Assembly: GCF_010183535.1 (NCBI RefSeq)
Contig: NC_071331.1
Span: 10,540,001 to 10,604,000 of the forward strand
DNA length: 64,000 nt
Direction: 5' to 3'
Origin: Caenorhabditis remanei
Taxonomy: Eukaryota; Nematoda; Chromadorea; Rhabditida; Rhabditidae
Part shown: positions 48,773 to 60,609 of the stretch, piece by piece
Layout of the letters: every line of letters begins with the position of its first letter
How positions within the stretch are numbered: position 1 is the first letter of the stretch
The notes under the pieces: generated by a model
The model's input: the letters and a program-made list of their open reading frames with translations, nothing else
Databases searched by the model: none
What the model was told of the DNA's origin: nothing
Made by a program: the position numbers and the translations under genes

Positions 48773-51054
48773 AGTTTAGCTGAAAGACCCAATAAAAAAA
48801 TTTGCGAGTAGTTCTTCGAACCTGCTAATAGGCCCTGAAACATGATTTTGCAAGAAATCTCGGTTTTTAAATGAAATAGAAATAAGAGAAATATCAGAAT
48901 CCACGGAACTTAAACGAAGCGAATATCATTTTTTGACTTTTTTCTTCCACTGTGAACAAACAGAAATTAAGCGGTCTGTCCGAATACAGTATACAATTTT
49001 TGTAGTATCATGTAAACATATGTGGGATGTGATTTGTTTACAGAGCTGTTTTGAAAATGGACTTTTGAGCTTCCAAGATTGAATCTTAAAGCCGGTATCA
49101 AACCATAAACCTAGAACTTGCCTTTTAATTTCGGCGCGAGGGACCTGTGATAAATATTATTTGTATGGAAAGTAATTGTCCTCACTGGCGTCAATTAAGT
49201 GAGTGGCGAAAGGAACACTTGACAAAATTAAAAGTGACCAAAAAGCTTGGAGGAAACGGGAAAAAATTAACAAAAATGAGCATTTGAAAACGGAAATTTG
49301 ATGGTTACTCATAGGAACAGACCGAAAAAAGCAAACGGAAATTGGTTTCCCATTTTACAAAATAAATCAAAAGTGTTGAATGAGTTTCTAAACGCTCAAA
49401 GAGCTGGTATTAATGTGGAACCAGTTGCAATCAAAAACTGGAAAAAACTGGATATATTTTCATGAACATAAACCGAAAATTTTCACCACTAATTCGAAAC
49501 AAAAACATTTAAAAAGGCAACACACCTGTCCCAATATCGTATCGAAAATTTATAGTTTCGTTTAAAAAATGTGGGCTTTGACTTGTTTATACAACTGTTT
49601 TCAGATGGACTTTCGAGTTCTGAAGATGGGATCGTATCGACGAAAATTCTAGTGAAGGTACAAAAAAATTTCAGAGCGTGTTTCAGAAAAATGTAATTTT
49701 TCGTGATTGAGAGAAGTTCACAGTGATGTTTACTAGCGTTGAGCATATTTCTCAAATTCTCGAGGCTTTGAAAATTACTATGTTTTCGATAAATGTAAAA
49801 CTCTCTCCAACAAATCGAAGCAAAAAAATAAAATGTGGAAAAATGAATTTGATGAAACGGGAGGAAAAAGTGACGAGAATGAACTATTGAACGCGGTTGC
49901 TTATAGAAACAGACGGAGGAAAATCAACGGAAGTCCGCAATTTTTTGTTTTTAAAATGAATTTAAAGTGCGGAAGATCAAATGGAAAACGTGATAAAATA
50001 GGGGAAATATTTCAGGGTAATTCAATAGAACATAGTAAACTGATGTGTAAAAAATAATTGCAAACAACTTAGGCAAACTGAATCTCCACATATAACTCAA
50101 CTATATTTGGCTCCCCAACAAAACAGTAACCGTATCTAAAACACTATCAAAAACTCTTTATAAGAAAATTTTCTTGCATCGAAAGAAATGTTTGGTGGAA
50201 GGTTTTATTGGTAAAAAAATTATCATGAATGAATCATTCAAAAATTTATTTCATGGTCTTTTCTTCACCGAAAAATTGCATACAAAACGATCTGAACACT
50301 CTTTGACCGTCACTAACACGGACATAATGTATGCAGAATATAACATTTTCTCGATCAAATAGTGTTGAAGGACAAAACGAAATTTTTGAGAACCTGTCGG
50401 TTGAAAATGAAAACATGGAACCCCTTTTATTATGAAGTTATTAAATGAAAGTTAAACGGGAAAATTTTGAAAATAAGCACAGTTCTAATTGAGAAAACTG
50501 TATAAATGCCTTGTGAAGTTCAACAAACAAAGACAATGTCACAATAATTGTGTTCGTCTTCAGGCAAGTTTCTTAATTATTTGAAACTGAACATCAAACA
50601 ATGTTTCCATAAGAAAAAATTGATTGAATGCTGTTAATAAAAAGTTTAAAAAAGTAAACTTCGTTCAGTTGATTATTTGTTAAGCATGGGAAAAAGTAAG
50701 TCAAAATAAAAACGTTCTTTACCAATGTTTTTCAGAAGACTATCAAACAAACACTAATAACCACCAACGTTAGTAAATAATGTGGGCGACTTATTTTTTT
50801 GAATGTATGAACAAAGACATACTGCAAGACATGTATTAAAAGGGTATGCCCCCTCTATTTTTCCAACACGTCGTATGTAAATTTAAAATTTTCTGAGGTA
50901 TCTCATTCCTCGTTATATCATGCTCTCACAATCACAAAAAAGTTTATAGGAACTGGGACAATTCAAGTTCTGAGCACCAAGGGCACTCTTTTATGTATTA
51001 AAGACGATCTTTCAAAAAAGAAAAGTTTTGATTCAGCTCTTCCGGTCCATATTA
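48773..51054. other. Intergenic, ancient duplicated segment, no supported gene
   Basis: About 48,970-49,460 and 49,520-50,060 are diverged tandem copies (CTGT...CCGAATA/CCAATATCG..., GTTTACAGAGCTGTTTT / GTTTATACAACTGTTTT, GGACTTT). A TATAAATGCC box at ~50,500 precedes a short transcribed-looking stretch with AATAAAAAG at ~50,637, but the first ATG is followed at once by a stop, so at most a non-coding RNA or relic. Confidence 0.45.
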
Positions 51055-51343
51055 ATCTAAACAACTGCACGACCCATCCCAAATACAGAAAAATTTACTG
51101 TGTGTATCAGCAATAAAAAAACTGTTGCGTGAACCACATTTGTCACAAATTTGATTTTCTCCATATTAGATACCTCGAGTATTGTAGAGTTTCCATCATT
51201 CTTATATATAAAACACAAGTGGTGTTTGTCTGTTTGTCTGACAAGGGAACCTTTTTCATACGATGGTTGAGAATTTGCTGAAACTTGGCACACATACACT
51301 TTCAAATGTGCCTAATTGAATGGCGTTGTCAGAATTTGCAGAG

Positions 51344-51488
51344 TTATGCTCATTGGCTAGAAATATCGATCTGAAAATTCTGGAAATCCAAGCCTCATTC
51401 AAATCAAGAGAGGGATGCCACGCGGACAAAATGAGGCTTGGATTTCCAGAATTTTCAGATCGAGATTTCTAGCCAATGAGCATAACTG
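51344..51488. mobile_element. Small foldback element nested in the inverted-repeat element
   Basis: AGTTATGCTCATTGGCTAGA at ~51,342 is repeated inverted, ending GCATAACT at ~51,488. The matching arms are about 57 bp with a ~30-bp loop. It resembles a miniature hairpin element; no clear duplication is seen at its edges. Confidence 0.6.
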
Positions 51489-51490
51489 TC

Positions 51491-51726
51491 TTCACAGTAT
51501 ATTCTTGAATTGATACACAATTTCAGCACGCCCCCGCCATGTCCGCCATCTTCGCTTCTCAATGCAGACGAGTTCTTGAGGATAAAGAGCTGTTGGAAAG
51601 ACTGAAAGCGGAAAAATTCGACTTGTAAATCACAGAACCTTTTGATACATGCGCCTACGGTAATAAAATGATAATTAGGATCTTCAAAATTATTATTATT
51701 ATTATTTTCAGAACTCTTCGACGCTA
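51491..51726 (+). pseudogene. Captured UGT exon-intron-exon fragment
   Basis: Matches, in forward orientation, the complement of about 55,750-55,985 of the UGT gene: end of intron 2, all of exon 3 (HAPAMSAIFASQC...), intron 3 and the first ~17 bases of exon 4. Intron retention shows capture at the DNA level. A few differences exist, including a TAA stop after KFDL and an expanded ATT repeat in the intron. Both edges coincide with other structures: the nested foldback on the left and the right terminal repeat exactly at 51,727. Confidence 0.85.
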
Positions 51727-51976
51727 GTGCCAAGTTTCAGCAAATTCTCAACCATCGTATGAAGAAGGTTCCCTTGTCAGACAAATAGACAAACACCACT
51801 TGTCTTTTATATATAAGAATGATGGAAACTCTACAATACTCGAGGTATATAATAGGGAGAAAATCAAATTTGTGACAAATGTGGTTCACGCAACAGTTTT
51901 TTTATTGCTGATACACACAGTAAATTTTTCTGTATTTGGGATGGGTCGTGCAGTTGTTTAGATCATGCTTCTTCAG

Positions 51977-52184
51977 ATTTTCGGATGGCGACCTGCTCAG
52001 ATCTGAAGAAACCATCGAGGGTCCAGATGGTCTTTCACATAGAACAAAGTGTTGTATTCAACGCAACGATGGAACAATTGGAGAGTTCCTCGTGGAAAAC
52101 AATAAATATTTATATATCAGATCTAGAGATAACACTGATATCTCACTCTCCACTTTCATCTCGAAAACCAAAACAATGATGTGA
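51977..52184 (+). CDS. Orphan exon-like open frame
   Basis: Preceded by CTTCTTCAG (acceptor-like, ending 51,976) and open for ~69 codons to TGA at 52,184, with balanced composition (DGDLLRSEETIEGPDG, CCIQRNDGTIGEF, ENNKYLYIRSRDNTD) rather than low complexity. It looks like a last exon. Any upstream exons would lie on the other side of the inverted-repeat element at 51,055-51,963, so a gene may have been split, but I could not identify partner exons. Family unknown. Confidence 0.35.
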
Positions 52185-52276
52185 TCAATATTCAACACTC
52201 TGTTCTATTGCATTCATTTATCCTAACTTTTATCTCATAAAAATCAACAAACCGCTTTAAAATTGAAACAAAATTC

Positions 52277-53122
52277 GGGATAATTCAAGGAAAGCCCCCC
52301 ACCTCAGTAGAGCCCCCACGTTGATAACAACCTTGGAAGAGCCCCCCACCAGTACTAATTTGGTGGGGGGCTTTATCTGGATTTGGGGGGTGATTGTTGA
52401 ATGATCTGGTTCAATAAAAGACCCCCACCAACGCAAAGTGGGGGGCTGTTCTTTAAGAACCTGGGATTCTTAAAGAATAGCCCCCACCCCCCTTCTGAAC
52501 AACCTAGTCTTGGTGAAAGATAAGCCCCCCACTATTCAACAATGGGCCCCACCTAAAATAGCCCCCCACCTAGACATGATCATGGTTCAATTTCCTCCCC
52601 CCATCATTCAATATCCACCCCCCACCATTCAATAGTAACAAACGTACACAATATTCAGCTAAAAATAATTTTTTCATCTAAAAAATGATATTATTTTGAT
52701 AAAAGTAATACAATTTTCTAGAAAACCAATAAAAAATGCATTAAAGCGTGATTTTTTTGATAAAAAATGACTGGAAAATCCCAAAAAATAAGCTAGCGGA
52801 CTTTCGTAGTCTGTAATCTTCCGATGCATCGGATTTTACAGAGAAATGGGGGGCTCTCTTTCAATGCTGTAGCATCATATCCTACGTTAGAATGGGAGGA
52901 CTTACTTAAATGCCCCAGTGATAGCCTGAACTAGGTGGGGGGGGGGGTTAATATTGAATGGTGGGGGCTCATTTTTCAATTGTGGGGGCACATTGTTGAA
53001 CATAAAGTTTTGGCCTTCAAGAATACTCCCCCATCCCAGTTTAACAAGTGGGGGGCTCTTCTAAGGTTGGTTTTGGGGGGCGATACTTCAATTAGGGTGG
53101 GGGCCATACTTGAATAATCCCC
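52277..53122. mobile_element. GGGGGC-rich inverted-repeat element
   Basis: Starts GGGATAATTCAAG and ends with the near-complement CTTGAATAATCCCC (one mismatch). Subterminal regions are packed with GCCCCCCACC on one side and GGTGGGGGGC on the other, interspersed with TTCAA/TTGAA words, and surround an AT-rich core (~52,640-52,790). The strand asymmetry and G-runs could form hairpins or G-quadruplexes. An open frame at 52935-53117 is a product of the G-rich repeats and is not a gene. Target duplication not resolved. Confidence 0.65.
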
Positions 53123-53173
53123 AAAAATCAACCCAAAACCACCGAAAAATGTATTTATTCAAAAAATACAAAT

Positions 53174-56100
53174 CTACTCATGCTTCACTTTCTTGCTTCT
53201 GAAACAAAGTCCAAAAACACAACGAAGGATTCTGAAAGAGATGTAAGACACAGTGAGAATGATAAGAAGTGCAATTGAGATAATATCAAGCAGGTAGTAC
53301 TCAAAGTACGATTGATGACGACCGTATGGATCCATTGACGGGAGTTGACCGAACCTGGAATTTTTGATTGCTTGCTGGAACCAGTTTCAGATCATAACCA
53401 AGAAAAATTTTCATTAAAGTGGGATTTTAGAAACAGGGATAGAGATTTTTTGAAAGTCTTTTTGAAGTCAACATTTTCGACATTTTCAACGTTGAAAGCG
53501 GATTTCTAGTATTTTCTTTAAATGTCATGACAAGTAAACACTGTTTCCTTTTTAAAAGAGTTATCAAATTGTATTGTATATGAATCGACTCAGAATTTTC
53601 AAGAAATGAGAAAATTCTCTTGAATGTAGGACTGAAAATCAGTCAGAAACATGTTATAGACTCTCAAAGTTCCCAAAAACACTCACTCGCGCGCCTCTTT
53701 TTTCATTAATTTTCAACGTGAAAACTATTTTCCTATTTTTATAACTGATTTTTCAATCACGAAGCTCGCGAAATTTTTCACGTTAAAAACTGAAAATTTT
53801 GACTTAAAAAAACTCTAAAAATAGCTGTTTTTCTCTGTTTCAAAAACCCCTCTTTAGTGACTCTTTCTTCTTAAATATGATCAGCTTTCATTTTCCTGTT
53901 TCTCAAAAAACCTCACCTCGCTGCAAATTCCACATGCTTCACCAATGTCTCCTTCGGATCTGTTGGTTGATTGTTGAGCATCTCCGCTAGTCGTTCAGCG
54001 CTCTTTTGGTATCTGAAAAATCCTCCGATTCCAGATAATATTCTAGCTAAACTCACTCATCATTGAACAAAACTTCTTCAATCGCCTTTTTGATAACTTT
54101 AGAATCTCCCAAATCAGTCTTGTGAAGCACTTGAGCACCTCCGTGTCTTTTGAGCATCATGGCGTTTCTAGCTTGGTCAGCGAAGAGGGGGACCTGTAAA
54201 TGAAAATTATCGTGTTTCAACAAGACTCTATATTAGTTTCGACACGACTATATATAATTTTGCCACAGTTCGAAAACTGTTCAATTATGTACTTTAAATT
54301 TTTTCCCAAAAACAACTACCGAAACTATGAACTTTTCAAACTACGAAACTATGAACTTCGTTGCAACGAAAAATTATCAACATTGTGAAACAGAAAGAAT
54401 TTTACGAAAAATAATAAACTCACCATAACCGCCGGCTTTCCCATCAGAGCCAGTTCAGTGACACTGGCAAGTCCTCCATGAGTGACAAACAGAGAAAGAC
54501 GTGGGTCGCCTGGAATGTGCTAGGTATTACTGATGATAGTAAGTAGTGGTCCGACGCACGTTAAACCGATTAACTGAATTTTTGTTGAACCTCAAAAAAT
54601 ATTGATCTGAAACAGTGACTCTGAAAATCCTAATGAATGCTTGAAAAATTGTTTCTGTTCCCAGTGGGCTGTATTGATAGTGACTTTTTATTTTTTAGGA
54701 TATTTCTATAATTTCGGTAATACAGAATGCTTTTCAGTTTTCAGACTATTCATTTTATGTGAATGAATTTGAATTTTTCATGCTCTTATTGTTAGAGGTT
54801 CAAAATTCCAAAAATAAACTTGTTCAGTTTCGTCATGTGTTCAAACCAACTTTCATAAGTCTCTTCTGTTTTCTCATCGGATTCTAACTCACCCAATAAC
54901 TCATTCTGTGGCAACCAATCCCCCAAGTACACATTCTTCAAATGATCTGCCAACGTGTCCTTCTCATTCTCATACTTCCAAATGAATGTCACTTCTGGCA
55001 TTGATTCAGCTACTCGTAAGATATTCTTCCTGCAAATATTTGAACGTTTTTCTATTCAAATGCTCTTAAAATCTTACTTGAACTCCTCTGGCATGTCCGC
55101 TGATCTCGCGTTCGACCCAAATGAGATCAACACATTCTTCTTGCGAATTCCAAGAATCTTGTCCCATTTTTCTGGGAGTTGAAGTGATTTCCGTTGAGTT
55201 TTTACAGAGATTCCACCGATTGGAATGATTTTGTCGAATGTTGGAGCGGGGAAGTCCATGAGAGGGATGTGGTTGGTGAAGATGTATGAGGCTTCTGGAA
55301 GAACTTCCTGGAAATAAAAACTTTGATTGAATTTTTAGAAGTCTTCAAATGTTCACATAGTAACTTTGTTGGAATTTATTCAGCACTGTTTCGTTGTTGT
55401 GTTAAGTTAGTCAGCTATTCCTATGTATTAGTTTATTGTGGTTTTCGTAGTTTTGATAATTTGTTTTACAACAATTCTCAGCGCCTCTGTCTTACCCCAA
55501 CTTACTCTCCATGACCGAACTCCTGGCACGACTTCCTTCGCCACCTTGTAATCCTCATCTCCAATATACCCGAACAAGAAATCTCCCATCACAAAGTGCA
55601 GAATATTCATGAACTTTTGTCCAACTGTCATCTTCTCCCCATAAGTTGATTGGGTTCCCGGTACATAACTCGGTGCAATTGGTTGTCCGATTGCAGAGGA
55701 AACATGATCAAGACGACTGCAAGCGAGAACAGCCACATGAGCACGGATTTTGATAGCGTCGAAGAGTTCTGGAAAGTAAAAATAATAATTTTGAAGATCG
55801 TAATTATCATTTTATTACCGTAGGCACATGTATCAAAAGGTTCTGTAATCGCCAAGTCGAATTTTTCCGCTTTCAGTCTTTCCAACAGTTCTTTATCCTC
55901 AAGAACTCGTCTGCATTGAGAAGCGAAGATGGCGGACATGGCGGGGGCGTGCTGAAATTGTGTATCAATTCAAGAATATACTGTGAAAGGTCTTTAGAAG
56001 GGATTATCACGTCATCAAAACTTTGAAAAAACACACTTTACAAAAACTCCATGAAACCGTATAAGTGTTGCAGAAGCCCCTTCTCATCCGGTCCTCGGAG

Positions 56101-58347
56101 TACAGAATTTTTTAACCTTCGACCTGAATTTTTTCTGTTTCCGATTGTTTTCAAACAGTTCAAGTTCAGCTTTCAAACATTTCATCGCTGAGATATCCAC
56201 TTTTTCCCAACTCACGAATAGCATAAAAAGTGGATTTGAGTTGTCGGATGTCCACAACTGCGTCATGAACTTCTCCATAGTTGCAATTGTTTCAGCAGTA
56301 TCCTGTCCTGGTGGCACTTTAATGATGTTCTTCGTTGATTTCATTGCTGTTTTGTTCTCTTGTTTGAAGTCGATTACAGGCATTAGAACGGTCTGAAAAT
56401 GGGTTTTCTGTAGTGATGGAATTAGTGTTCATAGGTAGAGACCGCAACATTTTTTTCAAACTCAATTTTTCATTAAAATTTCCATCCTGACCTTTTCTTC
56501 AGGTAAATGGAAGTACATTCCCAAATTTTTTTCTGAAAATATTCACTCTCTCCGAAGTTACAGGACCTTTTGGTCAGCCATGGTTTCTACTGAATTCTCT
56601 TGGAGAATTCTTTTGTTTTCCTGACCACGCAAAAAATATTTTCTGTTTTCACGTTAAATCCGTCGAATTTTTGTAAAATTTGGGAAAGTTCGAACCAGAA
56701 ACCGTTTGATTAAAAACCCAGCGTCTTATCCACTGAACTAAATGAGTACAAATGTGACGCTGATAATAAGAAAATATATTTTTGACGTGATTTTTAAAAA
56801 TTGAAGAGAATTATTTGAAGGATTTTCAGCTTATTTCGAGATAAAACATCAAATATCTAAAGTTCTACAATACGGATTTTTTAATTTCTAAGTGGATCTA
56901 GATCGAAATTTTGCGTAGATTCTGATTCCGTCGAAAAACGAAGCGAGTCTGACTTGCATTAACCTGAACTGTCGATAAAACTACTTTTCTTTTTGAGCCT
57001 GTTGTCTTCCGACACCGAAAAAACCACATTTTACGAATCAACGGCTTTCAAAATTTTGGCCCCAGGTACCTGAAGAGATGTCTAAGAAGAATATGTCAGA
57101 AAATAGATCGGTTTTCACTGTAAATTTTTGAAGTGATGCCTCGAAGTTCAGCTGGCTCCCAAAAAAATTCGACAACACGAAAATTTAATTTTCTTTCAAA
57201 ACCTATTAGAGTATGTCAAGAACTACTAGAAACAGTAAAAAACAATGCGAGTCTGACCTAGAACAACCTAAACGTGACATTTTACTGAAAAAAGCAAAAT
57301 GTTTTTTCAGTTTTCTGAGAAAACTAAACATTTGGGTGAAACGAAAGTGTGTTCATCGGATTCTACGTACTCGATTACATAGGGGTCAAAAGTTTTCATT
57401 CTGTTTTAGCGTACTGGGCTCTCAGGGCAGACCGCCAAACATTTCAATACCCTCCTCATGACGCCCCAAGAGAAGAAAATGAAAAACTCCGCCCACGTTC
57501 ATTGCGGTCCCTATTCATAGGAACTGAAAACTTTTGAGGTTTTTGAAACATTAATTTGTGATAATACAAGGAGATTGAAATCAGGGCTTTGCGTAAAAAA
57601 CTTTTCCGAAATACTTTCGAAAAACGTTTTTTTTTTCGAAATTTTCGAACCGAAAAAACAGAAAAAAAAATTCAAAAAATTTGACCGAAAAACTAAAAAT
57701 TCGAAAAATATTCAAGAAACTGTAAGAAAAAATGATTTTTTCAGAGGTAATAGTTTTGAATTTGTATGAAAACTGGAAGAATTTTAAGGACAGACCCCCA
57801 GAGACCTGTTTTTGAGTACAAAGTTAGAAAAAATTTCAGGAAAATCGAAAATCACTATTTTTGTATCTTAATTTTTGAAAATTTCAGTAAAAATTACCTA
57901 AATTTATCGAACGGTTTTTTCGGAAACTATCGGAAAACTTTTCGAAAAACCACAGAAAAAATCGAAAATATTCTTCGTCCGAATATTTTTTGCCCTGATT
58001 GGAACCCAAACAATTCACCAGATCAGCGATTTTTGAGGTTGATAGATATATTTCTAGCTTCCTGGAAACAGTAATTCTAGTTGTTTCCTAATAAACTGAA
58101 TCTCTCGAAACTTGTTTGATTCTTTTAATTTTTGATAAATTTGCTTGACACAACTCATCAAACTGCCTCTTTCAATAAAGTCAACTTAATATCTTACCAC
58201 ATCATGTCCTGCATCTGTCAATGTATCCGAAACAGCACCCAACATTTTGATGTGACTGTGACCGAATAGATTAGTGTACATCAGGATTTTGTAGGGCTCA
58301 CCGAGCCCTATAAAGGCTACGAGCAATAGTAGAGCTAACGTTTTCAT
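53174..58347 (-). CDS. UDP-glucuronosyltransferase (UGT), 10 exons, 529 aa
   Basis: Exons 58198-58347, 56216-56392, 55819-55951, 55506-55768, 55078-55307, 54893-55029, 54424-54509, 54193-54. Continuing: 54057-54193, 53917-54012, 53174-53354; phases agree throughout. Signal peptide MKTLALLLLVAFIGLG, then the variable acceptor-binding half. The UDP-sugar signature spans exons 6-8: DWLPQNELLGDPRLSLFVTHGG, TELALMGKPAVMVPLFADQ. A transmembrane helix (LLDIISIALLIILTVSYISF) and a basic tail (RSKKVKHE) end the protein, giving ER type-I topology. It would conjugate sugar from UDP-sugar to lipophilic substrates, as in detoxification. Intron 1 is 1.8 kb and holds a tRNA-like relic and a MITE; other introns are ~45-520 bp. 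No lesion seen. A piece is duplicated in the element at 51,055-51,963. Confidence 0.9.
56680..56748 (-). pseudogene. tRNA-like relic or SINE head in UGT intron 1
   Basis: On the minus strand, TAGTTCAGTGG (56730-56740) matches an A box and GGTTCGAACTTTCC (56682-56695) a degenerate B box, at a spacing normal for a tRNA, with GGTTTTTAATC where the anticodon loop would be. Stems do not pair well, so a functional tRNA is unlikely. A tRNA-derived SINE or tRNA pseudogene is the best reading. Confidence 0.45.
57582..57997. mobile_element. hAT-type MITE in UGT intron 1
   Basis: Ends CAGGGC (57582) and GCCCTG (57997), flanked by a degenerate 8-bp repeat (ATTGAAAT / ATTGGAAC, six of eight matching). 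The interior is rich in TTTTCGAAA and TTCGAAAA words, as in the MITE at 650-1330. CAGGG ends and an 8-bp duplication fit hAT. Confidence 0.65.
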
Positions 58348-60600
58348 TCTCTCCGAATACAAGAAGGAAATGAATAGACGAATGAAGAACGAATTGAGTT
58401 GTACACAAGAGTATGGTTAATGAAGACGAGAATTATGGTTTGATTTCTCGTTCATTATCTATCTATTGACATTGTTCTTCCAATTGATAAGATAAGAGTC
58501 AAAAATGCACATTGTGCGTTTTGTTGTTCTGTTGGTTTGACTGCTTTGGGAATTTCCAAAAGTGCTCTATTCATTAGGAAAGTCGTTGGTATATGTAGGT
58601 ATGACAATCAGTTGGGAACAGTAACTCTAACTTTTTCGATCAGATAAGAGAAAAAAATCGTTGACCAGAACCACTTCCAGCAAAAACCAGTTCCGGAAAC
58701 AGTAAAAATGCATGTTGACCTCACATTGAGATACAGGGATCTGTTTGATACTATTTTCAAACAAAGAATTTTCTCAAAGCATGATATTTCTTTTTAATCC
58801 GACAAACTGAATAACATTTGCTGGTTCAAATTATTGTAATTTAGAAATTTCGAAGTTTTCAAATCAGTTCAAAGCTAGAGTTAAGCTAGAGTACTGAAAA
58901 TTTTATCTGATGAATTCAGTGGTACCAGGGAATTGTATTGTCGGTGGAAGAAGTGAGAACAATGAAACATAATTTATTCTCATTGTTACGAACGTCTGAA
59001 TTGAAAAGATATAATTGTTGATATGAGCACATAATATGAAGAATACGATATTTATTATTCTTTGAATCGGCATCTGACATGTGGCATTGTCTTGTCTGGA
59101 ATGTGTCTTCAAATTGACCATGGTTCTTCAAGCTTCATCAAGACGTCGGACATACGACGACAAGGCTTCAAAGTATTTTACCTATGTCTTAGGTTCTTAA
59201 ATATCAAATTTAGATCCACATTTATCTCTCGTTTATTAAATTTCGTGTCAATTTTTTATTGGAAAGAAATTATATTAGAATCATTATCAAATAAATTGTG
59301 AAATCAACAAATCAATACTGATGTCGTTTCCGAATTGAGCTACTTTCTAAACTAAATTCTTTGAAAATATCTAGACGCTTATTTGAATTTTTTTCGTTTT
59401 CTCGAGTGTGGTTTATTGAAGCTTTCTGTTTTAGGTTAGTGAGCCGACTGTTATGCGCGAGAGCTGTAAGATTATTGCGTTTTTAGCGGAGTAAACTCAT
59501 TAAATGCTTGATAACTCTCTGATTTTCAAATCTTTCATGCCATTTATTTACTTCTGAAATATGACAGTGTCAGAAAGCTTGTTGTGGAATCTACGTTCCA
59601 CAAGTTGAACTCTGGAGAAGAATAGAAAACTCTCCGCAACAACCTCAGACATTTCTCTATAATAAACTGAATCACAGTCAATTAATATAATTATTATAAT
59701 AACTAATCTCCCCTACTTTCAGAATAATTTCCCTTTCAGATTCCCCAGTCATCGTTCGTCTTTCGTCTCGTTGCCCTTCCGACTCCTCACTCTCCGTAAA
59801 TCTACATCTGGCTGTCTGCGTCTCCCCAATGGAGCGCCTCTCTCGTGCGTGATCGTGGCGAGACCAACGGGGAGTGCGAGGGAAGGAGCTTGCCGGTCTC
59901 AAAAGGATCTCGCTCTCGTTATATATAGATATTGATTGCTATGTTTACTAATTAAATTCCGTATGATCACTGCCTTAACAAATTATTCCAATTAATTGAC
60001 CTCTTGAGAACAAAGTCAATCCCCTCTTATTCTTCTCCGTTATTCTTAAATTCGCGGCCAGCAGCGTCTCGGCTAACTTTAGGCCCTCGTTTGTATCTCG
60101 GTTCCGGAGTTAATCTTCTCCTGTATCCTTTGCGATAATAAACCGTTATCGTATAATTGTTCTATCTTTCTCATTTCAGATATTTATCACTACAATTTCT
60201 ACAGTTCAGGTTCTCTCTCTCCCTTTGTAACTTTAAGAGATTATTATTAGGAATCTTGAGTACATGTCCACACTTTCCGTCTGAGTTGTCGTCAATCGCG
60301 TGGCATTGTGATCTCACTCGACGGATCTGCTGAAGCTTCTCGTTCACTCCTCTATCCCCTTGATAGTTCTTCGGGGATATTCTGATCAATTCTATCCACT
60401 TGCCAGTTCTTCGTGGATATTCCACTCAAATCCAGCATGTCTCCAAATAATCTGTCTTCTTTCTTGTCTATTCCATTGGAGGAACGACGAAATGGTGCAT
60501 CGACTTAATTAATACCACTGAACCCATATCGATGTATCCGAGATAAACGAGATTCAGCAGAATTCTCGTTTTACGCGGAGAATTAGCGTGAAAAATCGAT
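58348..60600. other. Intergenic; possible repeat relic
   Basis: No supported gene. A perfect 8-bp-stem hairpin (TTGTGGAA...TTCCACAA, 59582-59603), a TATATATAG box at ~59,919, AATAAA at ~60,137 and a duplicated ~30-bp word (CCACGAAGAACTGGCAAGTGG / CCCCGAAGAACTATCAAGGGG on the minus strand, ~60,360-60,425) recall a decayed LTR-type element. I could not find paired LTRs, a primer-binding site or retroviral domains. Confidence 0.35.
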
Positions 60601-60609
60601 AATTCAAAG

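Larger units (their letters stand above)
51055..51963. mobile_element. Inverted-repeat element carrying a captured UGT gene fragment
   Basis: Terminal inverted repeats of 237 bp (51055-51291 and 51727-51963), starting ATCTAAACAACTGCACGACC. They are well conserved, with about a dozen differences visible. I see no clear target duplication. The 435 bp between them are not element-specific: 51,344-51,488 is a separate foldback, and 51,491-51,726 is copied from the UGT gene 4 kb downstream. No transposase, so non-autonomous; superfamily not assigned. Confidence 0.8.

Noticed and set aside
56084..56215. Extension of UGT exon 2 to 56,084
   Set aside because: The frame stays open, but a strong GTGAGT donor at 56,215 gives the correct phase to exon 3 and normal UGT length; the extension is basic, low-complexity intron sequence.
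59680..60430. LTR retrotransposon call
   Set aside because: Promoter- and polyA-like signals exist, but no paired repeats, TG...CA ends with matching duplication, primer-binding site or pol/gag motifs could be found.
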